From the NCBI GenBank assembly GCA_014138725.1, contig JACJID010000002.1, positions 1,192,001 through 1,256,000 on the forward strand: a stretch of DNA of 64,000 bases, read 5' to 3'. How positions within the stretch are numbered: position 1 is the first letter of the stretch; each line of letters begins with the position of its first letter. Both the position numbers and the translations under genes were made by a program. The stretch is from Kutzneria viridogrisea (GTDB taxonomy: Bacteria; Actinomycetota; Actinomycetes; Mycobacteriales; Pseudonocardiaceae). The notes under the pieces are model-generated. The model did no database searches. It was given only the letters and a program-made list of their open reading frames with translations, and was not told where the DNA came from. Below, in pieces: positions 47,359 through 55,033 of the stretch.

Positions 47359-48534
47359 GTGACACGCGTACTGGGTCTGATCTCCGGCACCTCGATGGAC
47401 GGCATCGACGTGGCCGCCGCCGACCTGCGGGTGAGCGGGGACGACGCGGTGGAACTGGTCCCGCTGGGCTCCACCGAGCTGCCGCTGCCACAGGGGCTGC
47501 GCGACCGGCTGCTGGCGGCGCTGCCACCGCGGCAGTGCACGGCCGCCGAGCTGTGCGAGCTGGACACCGGGGTCGGCCAGGCGTTCGCCGAGGCGGCCGT
47601 GCACGGCATCGCCCAGCTGGCCGGTGGCCGCGCCGACCTGATCTGCTCGCTCGGTCAGACGATCTACCACTGGGTGGAGGCGGGCCGCTGCCTTGGCACA
47701 CTGCAACTGGGCCAGCCCGCCTGGATCGCCGAGGCCACCGGCCGACCCGTGGTCGCCGACCTACGCGCCCGCGACGTGGCCGCTGGCGGGCACGGGGCAC
47801 CGCTGGTCGGCGCCCTGGACGCGATGTGGCTCAGCGAGCAGGCCCACCGCGACGGGCACCCGTGGATCGCGCTCAACCTCGGCGGCATCGCCAACATCAC
47901 GGTGGTGGCGCCCGGTTGCCCGCCGCTGGCCTACGACACCGGCCCGGCCAACGCCCTGCTGGACCTGGCCGCCCGCCGGGTCGGGCTGCACCGCGACGAC
48001 AACGGCGAGCTGGCCGTCACCGGCACGATCGACATCGCCCTGCTGGACCGGCTGCTGGCCGATCCGTACTACGCGGCGCCACCGCCCAAGTCCACCGGCA
48101 AGGAGCACTTCCACGGCGACTACCTGGCCGGTACCGAGTCGGTGTCCGTGCCGGACCTGCTCGCCACGCTGGTGGAGCTGACCGCGATCACCGTGGCGCA
48201 GGCCTGCCGCGCGCACGGGGCGCACCGCGTGGTCGCCTCCGGCGGCGGGGTGCGCAACCCGGTGCTGATGGCCGCGCTGAGCCGTCACCTGGCGCCCGCC
48301 GAACTGACCACCAGCGACAAGCTCGGGCTGCCCTCGGACGGCAAGGAGGCCTACCTCAGCGCACTACTGGGTTTCCTGACCTGGTGCGGGATCCCTGCCA
48401 ACGCGCCGAGCGCCACCGGGGCCAGTGGCCCCCGGCTGCTTGGCAGCATCACCCCCGGCCTGTTGTCGCTGCGGCTCCCGCCGCCGCGCACCCGGCCGGT
48501 CACCCGCCTGCGTGTTCTCGGTCAAGGGAGGTAG
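47359..48534 (+). CDS. anmK: Anhydro-N-acetylmuramic acid kinase
   Basis: This 391-residue kinase opens and phosphorylates 1,6-anhydro-MurNAc to MurNAc-6-phosphate in peptidoglycan recycling. It has the ASKHA-type phosphate-binding start VLGLISGTSMDGIDVA (4-19), LICSLGQTIYHWV, NLGGIANIT and SGGGVRNPVL. The GTG at 47359 has no ribosome binding site, but a TAGACC-like -10 sequence lies just before it, so a leaderless transcript is likely. The next gene, a symporter, starts two bases after its stop codon. Confidence 0.93.
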   Translation: MTRVLGLISGTSMDGIDVAAADLRVSGDDAVELVPLGSTELPLPQGLRDRLLAALPPRQCTAAELCELDTGVGQAFAEAAVHGIAQLAGGRADLICSLGQTIYHWVEAGRCLGTLQLGQPAWIAEATGRPVVADLRARDVAAGGHGAPLVGALDAMWLSEQAHRDGHPWIALNLGGIANITVVAPGCPPLAYDTGPANALLDLAARRVGLHRDDNGELAVTGTIDIALLDRLLADPYYAAPPPKSTGKEHFHGDYLAGTESVSVPDLLATLVELTAITVAQACRAHGAHRVVASGGGVRNPVLMAALSRHLAPAELTTSDKLGLPSDGKEAYLSALLGFLTWCGIPANAPSATGASGPRLLGSITPGLLSLRLPPPRTRPVTRLRVLGQGR

Positions 48535-48536
48535 CC

Positions 48537-50030
48537 GTGCACCCGGCTGACATCGCCATCATCGTGTTGTACCTGCTCGCGATGCCCGTCATCGGCCTGC
48601 TGCTGCGCGGCAAGCAGCGCACCGGCGCCGACTTCTTCGTCGGCGGCCGCAGCCTGCCCTGGTGGGCGGTGTGCCTGTCCGTGGTGGCCACCGAGACCTC
48701 CACGCTGACCGTGATCAGCACGCCGGGTCTGGTGTGGGGCAGCGGCTTCACGTACCTCCAGCTTGCGCTGGGCTACATCATCGGCCGCATCGTGGTGTCG
48801 CTGGTACTGCTGCCCCGGTACTTCAAGGGCAACTTCGTCACCGCCTACACCTTCCTGGGCAACAGGTTCGGCACCGCCTCGCAGGGCGTGGCCTCGCTGG
48901 CCTTCGTGGTCACCCGGTTGCTCGCCGAGGGCGTGCGGCTGTTCGCGGGCGCGATCCCGATCCAGGCGATCCTGTCCTCCTACGGCCTGCACACCGAGTA
49001 CTGGCACATCGTGCTCGGGCTGACCGTGCTCACCGTGATCTACACCTACGTCGGCGGGGTGCGCTCGGTGGTGTGGGTGGACGTGGTGCAGCTCGCGCTC
49101 TACCTCGGCGGCGCGATCGTGGCCGTGTTCGTGCTCAACAGCATGCTGCCCGAGGGCTGGATGTCCACCGCGGCCGCCGGTGGCCGGTACCAGTTCTTCG
49201 ACTTCGCCTCCAACATCGTCACCAGCCAGTACGCCTTCGTCACCGCGATCGTCGGCGGCGCGGTGTTCGCCATGGCCTCACACGGCTCGGACCAGGTGAT
49301 CGTGCAGCGGGTGCTGGCCACGAAGTCCTTGCGGGACGGGCAGAAGGCGTTGATCGGCAGCGGAATCCTCGTGTTCGTCCAATTTGGACTGTTCCTGCTC
49401 GTCGGCTCCGGGCTGTGGGTGCTCTACCACGGCGCCGCCCCGAAGTCCCTGGGCCTGACCAACACCGACGGGTTCTTCGCCAAGTTCGTCGTGGAGGACC
49501 TGCCCGTTGGCGTGGCCGGTCTGCTCATCGCGGGCATCCTCGCCTCCACCATGGGCGCGCTGGCCTCCGCGCTCAACGCGCTGTCCACCTCCACCGTCAC
49601 CGACCTGTACCGGATGTTCCGGCTCAAGCCGCTGGACGAGGGCGCCGCGCTGCGGTCGGGCCGGCTCTGGACCCTGGTGTGGGCCGCCGTGTTCGTGGTG
49701 TTCGCCTCGATGTTCTCCAGCACCACCGGGCCCGTGATCGAACTCGGGCTCGGCATCACGGGCTACACCTACGGCGCGCTGCTCGGCGCCTTCGCGCTGG
49801 GCCTGCTCGTGCGCAGGGCGAGCCAGGCCGACGCGGTGATCGCCTTCCTGGTGACGGTCGCCGTCATGGCGGTGGTCGTGTCGCTGAAGTTCACCGTGGG
49901 CGGCAAGCAGGTCGGTCTGGCGTTCCCCTGGTTCACCCTGCTCGGCGTGCTGATCACCCTGGTGGTCGGCGGCCTGCTCTCACTGCGCCACCGGACCCCG
50001 GCCGAGCCGGTGCTCGCCGAGGTGTCGTGA
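48537..50030 (+). CDS. Sodium:solute symporter linked to anmK
   Basis: This 497-residue protein has about 13 transmembrane segments of the SSS family: DFFVGGRSLPWWAVCLSVVATETSTLT near residue 35 and an ASHGSDQVIVQRVLATKS loop. GGGAGG precedes its GTG start, two bases after the anmK stop. Co-transcription suggests import of a cell-wall sugar such as anhydro-MurNAc or MurNAc; sialic-acid-like sugars are another option. It ends in VS with a stop codon inside a perfect inverted repeat shared with the convergent MFS gene. Confidence 0.87.
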   Translation: MHPADIAIIVLYLLAMPVIGLLLRGKQRTGADFFVGGRSLPWWAVCLSVVATETSTLTVISTPGLVWGSGFTYLQLALGYIIGRIVVSLVLLPRYFKGNFVTAYTFLGNRFGTASQGVASLAFVVTRLLAEGVRLFAGAIPIQAILSSYGLHTEYWHIVLGLTVLTVIYTYVGGVRSVVWVDVVQLALYLGGAIVAVFVLNSMLPEGWMSTAAAGGRYQFFDFASNIVTSQYAFVTAIVGGAVFAMASHGSDQVIVQRVLATKSLRDGQKALIGSGILVFVQFGLFLLVGSGLWVLYHGAAPKSLGLTNTDGFFAKFVVEDLPVGVAGLLIAGILASTMGALASALNALSTSTVTDLYRMFRLKPLDEGAALRSGRLWTLVWAAVFVVFASMFSSTTGPVIELGLGITGYTYGALLGAFALGLLVRRASQADAVIAFLVTVAVMAVVVSLKFTVGGKQVGLAFPWFTLLGVLITLVVGGLLSLRHRTPAEPVLAEVS

Positions 50031-50078
50031 AAGTGCCGTATGCGACATCTGATGTCGCATACGGCACTTTCACGACAC
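50022..50078. terminator. Perfect 28-bp inverted repeat containing two convergent stop codons
   Basis: Arms 50022-50049 and 50051-50078 are perfectly complementary around a single base. The symporter stop TGA (50028-50030) is in the left arm and the MFS stop, on the other strand, is in the right arm at 50070-50072. By symmetry both proteins end in the codons for Val-Ser-stop. It should terminate both transcripts. Confidence 0.9.
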
Positions 50079-51215
50079 GGGCACCCGGCCCCGGCTCGCC
50101 AGCCAGCCGAGCAGCACGGCGGCGCCCTGCACAGCGGCGACCAGGCCGATCACGGCTGAGGGCCCGCACACCGGCAGCAGCAGGCCGCCCGCCGCGGCGC
50201 CGAGCGCGGAGAAGCCGATCTTGAGGCTGGCGCCGGTGGTGCCGACCTGGCTGAGCAGGTGCTCGGGGGTGTACCGCTGGCGGGCGCCGAGCAGGGCGGG
50301 CAGTTCGGGGCCCAGGGTGAAGCCGGCGACCAGGGCGAGCACCAGCAGCACGGGCAGCGAACCGGCCAGGGCCCATCCGGTGAGGGCGAGCCCGTACAGG
50401 CCCGTGCACACGAGCACGGTCTGCCAGTGCGACTGGAGGCGGATCAGCGCCAGGTTGGTGGCCATGCAGCCGATCTCGAAGGCGGCGAGCACGAAGCCGG
50501 AGGCCGTGCCGCCCGCGCCGAGTTCGGCGGTGCGGACCGGCAGGGCCACGAGCAGCATGCCCACCGCGCCGAAGGACAGGGTGCTGGTCAGGGTGACGGC
50601 GCGCAGCCGCGGGGTGGCGACCATGTGCCGCAGCCCGGCCCGCACGTCCAGCCGGCCGACGGCCCCGCGGGCGGGCACCGACGGCACGGCGGCCAGCGCG
50701 AGCAGGCTCAGCGCCGCGGACACGGCGATGCCCAGCACGGCGGCGGCCGGGGAGAGGACCAGCGCGAGGGCGCTGGCCAGCGCCGGGCCGCCGAGCGCGG
50801 CCACGCTGAAGCTGATCGACTCGGTGGAGTTGGCCCGCGCCAACCGGTCCGGGGCGACCAGCAGGGTCATCAGCCCGGTGAAGCCACCGCTGGTCAGCGG
50901 CACGGTCACGCCCGCGACGGCGGCCACCAGCGGGGCGAGCCAGCCGGGTGCGGTGCCGACCACGGCGAGCAGGCCGAGCATGGTCGCGCCCAGCGCCACC
51001 TGGTTGCTGGCCAGCGCGGCCCTGCGGTGCCGGGACCGGTCCAGCCAGGCGCCCAGCAGCGGCCCGCTGGCCACCGAGGGGAACGCGTAGGCGGCCAGCG
51101 TGATCCCGGCCAGGGTCGGGTCCCCCGTCCTGGTCAGCACGAACAGCACGACCGCCGTGGCCACCATCTCGTCGCCGAGTCTGGCCAGGGTCGCTGCGAG
51201 GAAGTAGGCGCGCAC
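50070..51215 (-). CDS. MFS transporter
   Basis: This 381-residue protein has 11-12 transmembrane segments in two halves. It has the MFS loop motif GAWLDRSRHRRAAL after the second helix and resembles small drug or metabolite exporters of the actinobacterial EmrB-unrelated group. The substrate is unknown. AGGGGGA precedes the GTG start, ten bases after the diguanylate cyclase stop, so it is co-transcribed with the c-di-GMP genes. Confidence 0.85.
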   Translation of the reverse strand: MRAYFLAATLARLGDEMVATAVVLFVLTRTGDPTLAGITLAAYAFPSVASGPLLGAWLDRSRHRRAALASNQVALGATMLGLLAVVGTAPGWLAPLVAAVAGVTVPLTSGGFTGLMTLLVAPDRLARANSTESISFSVAALGGPALASALALVLSPAAAVLGIAVSAALSLLALAAVPSVPARGAVGRLDVRAGLRHMVATPRLRAVTLTSTLSFGAVGMLLVALPVRTAELGAGGTASGFVLAAFEIGCMATNLALIRLQSHWQTVLVCTGLYGLALTGWALAGSLPVLLVLALVAGFTLGPELPALLGARQRYTPEHLLSQVGTTGASLKIGFSALGAAAGGLLLPVCGPSAVIGLVAAVQGAAVLLGWLASRGRVPVS

Positions 51216-51225
51216 GGTCCCCCTG

Positions 51226-52524
51226 TCAGGCCGCGAGGCTCACGACCTTGTTCCGCCCGGTGTTCTTCGCCTTGTACAGCGCGGTGTCGGCGGTCAGCAA
51301 CAGCTTTTCCAGATCCCCGCCGCCGTGTGGGTACACCGCGACCCCGATCGATGCGGAGAGCGATTCGATGGTGGCGCGGCCGAGCTCGGTCGGTGCTTCG
51401 ACGGACAGGGTGGTGACCCGGTGCCGAATCCGTTCCGCGGTGGCCACCACGTCGGTTTCGCTGATTCCGGGAAGCAGCACGGAGAACTCCTCACCGCCGA
51501 ATCGGCCCACCGAGTCGTAATCGCGCACCTCGGCGCGGATCGCCGTGGCCACCGCGATCAGCACGGCGTCGCCCGCGAGGTGCCCGTAGGTGTCGTTGAC
51601 CCGCTTGAAATGGTCCAGGTCCACCATCAGCAGGCCGAAGGCGGAGTTGTCACGGCGGGCACGTCCCAATTCGGCGGCTGCCATGTTGTGCCAGGCCGCC
51701 GCGTTGAGCAGACCGGTCTTCTGGTCGGTCGCGGCGGCCAGTTCCAGGCCCCTGGCCAACACGGCCCGGTGCATCGCGAACAGCGGCATGAACACGAAGG
51801 CGACCAGGCACGGCTGGAACACGTAGGCCGCGGCCACCAGCCCGCCCAGGCACAGCGTGGCCAGTTCCAGGCCGTAGTCCCCGTCGACCGCGAACAGGAC
51901 CGAGGCCGTGGACCGGCCGGTCACCGCCCAACTGCCCAGCAGCGCCAGACCTGCGTTGACCAGCGCGAAGGCCAGCGCGGCACCGGCGAGGGCAGCACCG
52001 TTGCCCGACCGCTCGGCCCAGTCGTGGCTCAACCGCCCCGCGCCCGTGGCGCTCAGCACGGCCGAGGCCGCGTAGCAGGACAGCACGATCATCGAGGCGC
52101 TGAACACGACGCGGTGCAGCGGCCGGTGCACCATGCCCGACCAGATTCGCAGCCACAAATGCGTGTAAACGGTGACGGCCAGCGCCGCCGCCAACCAGGC
52201 GGGCAACAACAGGGCGCCCGCGAACGTCCACACCGAAGTGACGTTGACGTGCGGCACATCGCCGATCCAGCGGCGGACCCGTTCCACTCTGCGGGACAAC
52301 TCCGCCTGCACGAGGGCCAGTGTCAACAACACACCGAATGCGACCAGTTCGCTACCCGTGGCGACGGCATGGGCAAGAACAGGAACCGATAGCGCCACCG
52401 TCAGCGAGGTGACTCCGAAGAACGTGGCGACCACCGTCCTGGACGTGCCCCAGATGGCCCAACCATCCGTTCGTAGGGTTGACAAAATAGACTTCCCTGC
52501 GGTTGCCCGCTCCCCGGAAATCAT
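51226..52524 (-). CDS. Membrane-bound GGDEF diguanylate cyclase
   Basis: This 432-residue protein has about seven N-terminal hydrophobic segments (to about 260) and a GGDEF domain. The domain has the conserved start TDQKTGLLNAAAWH, MVDLDHFKRVNDTYGHLAGD and the active-site GGEEF near 340. The inhibitory RxxD site is not evident. It should make c-di-GMP, which blocks sporulation onset in Streptomyces through BldD. The ATG at 52524 lies after GGAGGGGG. It is paralogous to the next gene over its whole length and shares VQAELSRR and HVNxTSVW segments. Confidence 0.88.
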   Translation of the reverse strand: MISGERATAGKSILSTLRTDGWAIWGTSRTVVATFFGVTSLTVALSVPVLAHAVATGSELVAFGVLLTLALVQAELSRRVERVRRWIGDVPHVNVTSVWTFAGALLLPAWLAAALAVTVYTHLWLRIWSGMVHRPLHRVVFSASMIVLSCYAASAVLSATGAGRLSHDWAERSGNGAALAGAALAFALVNAGLALLGSWAVTGRSTASVLFAVDGDYGLELATLCLGGLVAAAYVFQPCLVAFVFMPLFAMHRAVLARGLELAAATDQKTGLLNAAAWHNMAAAELGRARRDNSAFGLLMVDLDHFKRVNDTYGHLAGDAVLIAVATAIRAEVRDYDSVGRFGGEEFSVLLPGISETDVVATAERIRHRVTTLSVEAPTELGRATIESLSASIGVAVYPHGGGDLEKLLLTADTALYKAKNTGRNKVVSLAA

Positions 52525-52585
52525 TTTGTGACAACCCCCTCCGCCGCCGACCGGCACACACTAACCGAGGGGATTGAGTGCGCAT

Positions 52586-53869
52586 TCAGATGCTCACCAC
52601 ACGGTCCCGGCCCGCGTTCTTCGCCCGGTACAGCGCGGCGTCCGCGGCCAGCAGCAGCCGCTCCAGGCTCTCCGCCGACCTCGGGTACACCGCCACCCCG
52701 ATCGACACCGACAGCCCGCGCACCTGCCGCTCCTGCTCCCCCGGCACCGGCACCGCGAGCGCCGACACGGTCTTGCGCAACCGCTCGGCGATCTCCAGCG
52801 CGGCGGGCTCGGCCACCTCGGGTAGCAGCACCGCGAACTCCTCGCCGCCGAACCGGCCCACCACGTCCTCGGCGCGGACCTCGGCCTGCAGCGCCTCGGC
52901 CACCGCGCGCAGCACCGCGTCGCCCGCGACGTGACCGTAGGTGTCGTTGACCCGCTTGAAGTGGTCCAGGTCCACCATCAGCACCGCGAAGGGCCGCCCC
53001 TGACGGCCCGCCTGCTCGCCGACCCGCTGCGCGGCGTCGTGCCAGGCGACGGCGTTGGCCAGCCCGGTCTTGTCATCGGTGGTCGCGGCCACCTCCAACT
53101 GCTTGACCAGCACGCTGCGGTGCAGCATCAGCAACGGCGGCAGGACCAGCAGCACCAGTGGCGGCTGGTACACCAGCGCGAGCGCGGTCAATCCACCGAG
53201 ACAGAGCGTGACAATTTCCAGTGCATTGTCACTGGCCGTGCCCAACAATTCGCGCGGCGACCGTTTGGCGGTATACAGGAATATTCCCGCACACACCAGC
53301 ACCGCACTGACCAATTCGAATGCGGCGGCCGAGGAAAACACGATGCCGACGGCGCGCGCCGCCGAGGGCGAACCCTCGTCGAGACCGCCGAGCCCGGTGA
53401 GCCGGAGCACGAGGGCTGCGGCGAAGCAGGACAGCAGCGCCCATGCCGTGCTGACCGCGACCCGGTGCAGCGGGCGGCTGCGCACGTGCCGCCACACGCG
53501 CAGCCACAGGTGCACGTAGAGCACCACCACCAGCAGAGATACCATGGCCGGGGTGAGCAGCACCGTCCCTGCCAGGCACCAGACGGAGGTCAGGTTGACG
53601 TGCATCTCCCCGGCCATCCAGCGGCGCATCCGCTCGATGCGGCGGGACAACTCCGCCTGCACGAGGCCGAGCACTGCGAGCACTGCGAACCAGCCGAAGT
53701 CCTTGGCAGCCGGTGGTTGGTGAACCAGGTCGAAAAACACGAGTGCGACAGCGGTGAACTCACAGAACGCCGCGTAGACCAACCAGCCCCGTGGCTGCGC
53801 CCACACATCCCAACGAGCGGCGCCGGCTTTCCTCCATAATGAGGCCGACATCATCTCCCACTGTTCCAC
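52586..53869 (-). CDS. Membrane-bound GGDEF diguanylate cyclase (paralogue)
   Basis: This protein of about 427 residues has the same seven-segment membrane sensor as its neighbour (GLVQAELSRRIERMRRWM, HVNLTSVWCLAGTVLL, VHLWLRVW) and a GGDEF domain with TDDKTGLANAVAWH, MVDLDHFKRVNDTYGHVAGD and GGEEF near 340. The start is unsure: GTG at 53869 or the ATG pair five and six codons later; neither has a good ribosome binding site. With the downstream copy and the MFS gene it forms a transcript of three. No EAL or HD-GYP partner is in the window. Confidence 0.85.
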   Translation of the reverse strand: MEQWEMMSASLWRKAGAARWDVWAQPRGWLVYAAFCEFTAVALVFFDLVHQPPAAKDFGWFAVLAVLGLVQAELSRRIERMRRWMAGEMHVNLTSVWCLAGTVLLTPAMVSLLVVVLYVHLWLRVWRHVRSRPLHRVAVSTAWALLSCFAAALVLRLTGLGGLDEGSPSAARAVGIVFSSAAAFELVSAVLVCAGIFLYTAKRSPRELLGTASDNALEIVTLCLGGLTALALVYQPPLVLLVLPPLLMLHRSVLVKQLEVAATTDDKTGLANAVAWHDAAQRVGEQAGRQGRPFAVLMVDLDHFKRVNDTYGHVAGDAVLRAVAEALQAEVRAEDVVGRFGGEEFAVLLPEVAEPAALEIAERLRKTVSALAVPVPGEQERQVRGLSVSIGVAVYPRSAESLERLLLAADAALYRAKNAGRDRVVSI

Positions 53870-54038
53870 TGGACGTAGTCACTGGTTCACGACGTGTCAG
53901 CGACAACAGTAGTTGGCCGACCCCGGCCGCACACCGAGGAGGCGAGTGATCGTGGCTACCCGCGAGGGCTGAACAAGAGCAGTGGGCGGTCGGCCGTTGT
54001 GTCCGACCGCCACCTCCGGACGGTCTAACCTGTGCGCC

Positions 54039-54758
54039 ATGACGCGCGTGATCGGCTCAGTGCGGCTGCCCGAACTGCCCGATGGCCGGGACCAGGTGCT
54101 GTGGCCACGACTGCTCGACCTCACCGAGGCACTGACGGTGCCGCACGTGCTCGTCGGCGGGCTCATGGTGTACCTGCACGGTGCCGTGGCGGGCAGGGCG
54201 AGGCCGCGGCCGGACCGTGAGATCGAGGTGCTCGCGGACCTGCGTTCCGCGAGCGCCGACCTGCCCGCCGTGCTCGGCGCGCTGGGCTACGAGCCCGACG
54301 AGGTGCGGCCGGGCCGCTACTCGCGCGGGGACGGCATCCCGGTGACCGTGCGCGCGCTGGAGCGGGTCAAGCCCAAGCCCCCGGCGCGCAAGGCGCCGCC
54401 GGTGCCGGTGGCCACCGTGCCGGGCGGCACGACCGTGCTGGCCGATCCCGTTGCCGTGCGGGCGGAGTACGGCCCGCGCGCCGCGCAACTGTTCCTGCCC
54501 GACCTGGCCAGGGCACTGTTCGCCACCGCCCGCGGCTACCTGGTGGACCACGAGCCACACCGGGTGGCCGACGTGGCGTACCTGGTGTCGCTGACCGAGG
54601 ACCCGGCGAAGGTGCTGGACGAGTTGGGCGCCAGCCGCTCGGCGGAGCGCTTCGAGTTCCTGGCCGAACTGGACGATCCGGCACACACTGCCTGGTTGGA
54701 CCTGGGAGCGCACGGCGAGTCCGCACACCGCACCTGGGAGCGCCTGCGCAGGGACTGA
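54039..54758 (+). CDS. Protein of unknown function, nucleotidyltransferase-like
   Basis: This 239-residue protein begins MTRVIGSVRLPELPDG. The segment VLVGGLMVYLHGAVAGRARPRPDREIEVLADLRS looks like the GG-x-A...HG...D-x-D region of MNT/AbiEii-type nucleotidyltransferases, but with the acidic pair reduced, so catalysis is doubtful. A second half (LFLPDLARALFATARGYLVDHE) fits a helical sensor-like domain. No ribosome binding site precedes the ATG, while TAACCT lies eight bases upstream, so it may be leaderless. It is divergent from the cyclase and convergent with smc across repeat array B. Confidence 0.65.
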   Translation: MTRVIGSVRLPELPDGRDQVLWPRLLDLTEALTVPHVLVGGLMVYLHGAVAGRARPRPDREIEVLADLRSASADLPAVLGALGYEPDEVRPGRYSRGDGIPVTVRALERVKPKPPARKAPPVPVATVPGGTTVLADPVAVRAEYGPRAAQLFLPDLARALFATARGYLVDHEPHRVADVAYLVSLTEDPAKVLDELGASRSAERFEFLAELDDPAHTAWLDLGAHGESAHRTWERLRRD

Positions 54759-54769
54759 CAGCCGACGCC

Positions 54770-55024
54770 GAGTCCCGCTCTGGGGAGCGCGAATCCCGTT
54801 CTGCGGACGCTGAGTCCCGCCCACCCGGTGAGCTGAGCCCTGCGCGGGTGAGGGAGCACGGGCGGTGAGCGGAGGTCACGCGCGGGAGAGCGGGATTCGC
54901 GTGCCGGTGGGCGGGACTCGGCTGCGGGAGAACGGGACTCAGCTGCGGCTGAGCGAGACTCGGCCGCAGCTGGACGGGACTCACATGCCGGTGGGCGGGA
55001 CTCGCGCGCGGGAGAGCGGGACTC
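54770..55024. repeat. 21-bp-pitch GGGACTC repeat array B
   Basis: Forward cores start at 54892 (GGGATTC), 54913, 54934, 54955 (GAGACTC), 54976, 54997 and 55018, all 21 bp apart; five are exact GGGACTC. Reverse units GAGTCCC, GAATCCC and GAGTCCC start at 54770, 54791 and 54812, also 21 bp apart. The 80 bp between the two sets hold only degenerate copies. The last core ends nine bases before the stop codon of smc (55034-55036). The segment 54770-54791 is the exact reverse complement of 34680-34701 in array C. Confidence 0.85.
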
Positions 55025-55033
55025 GCCGGTTGG

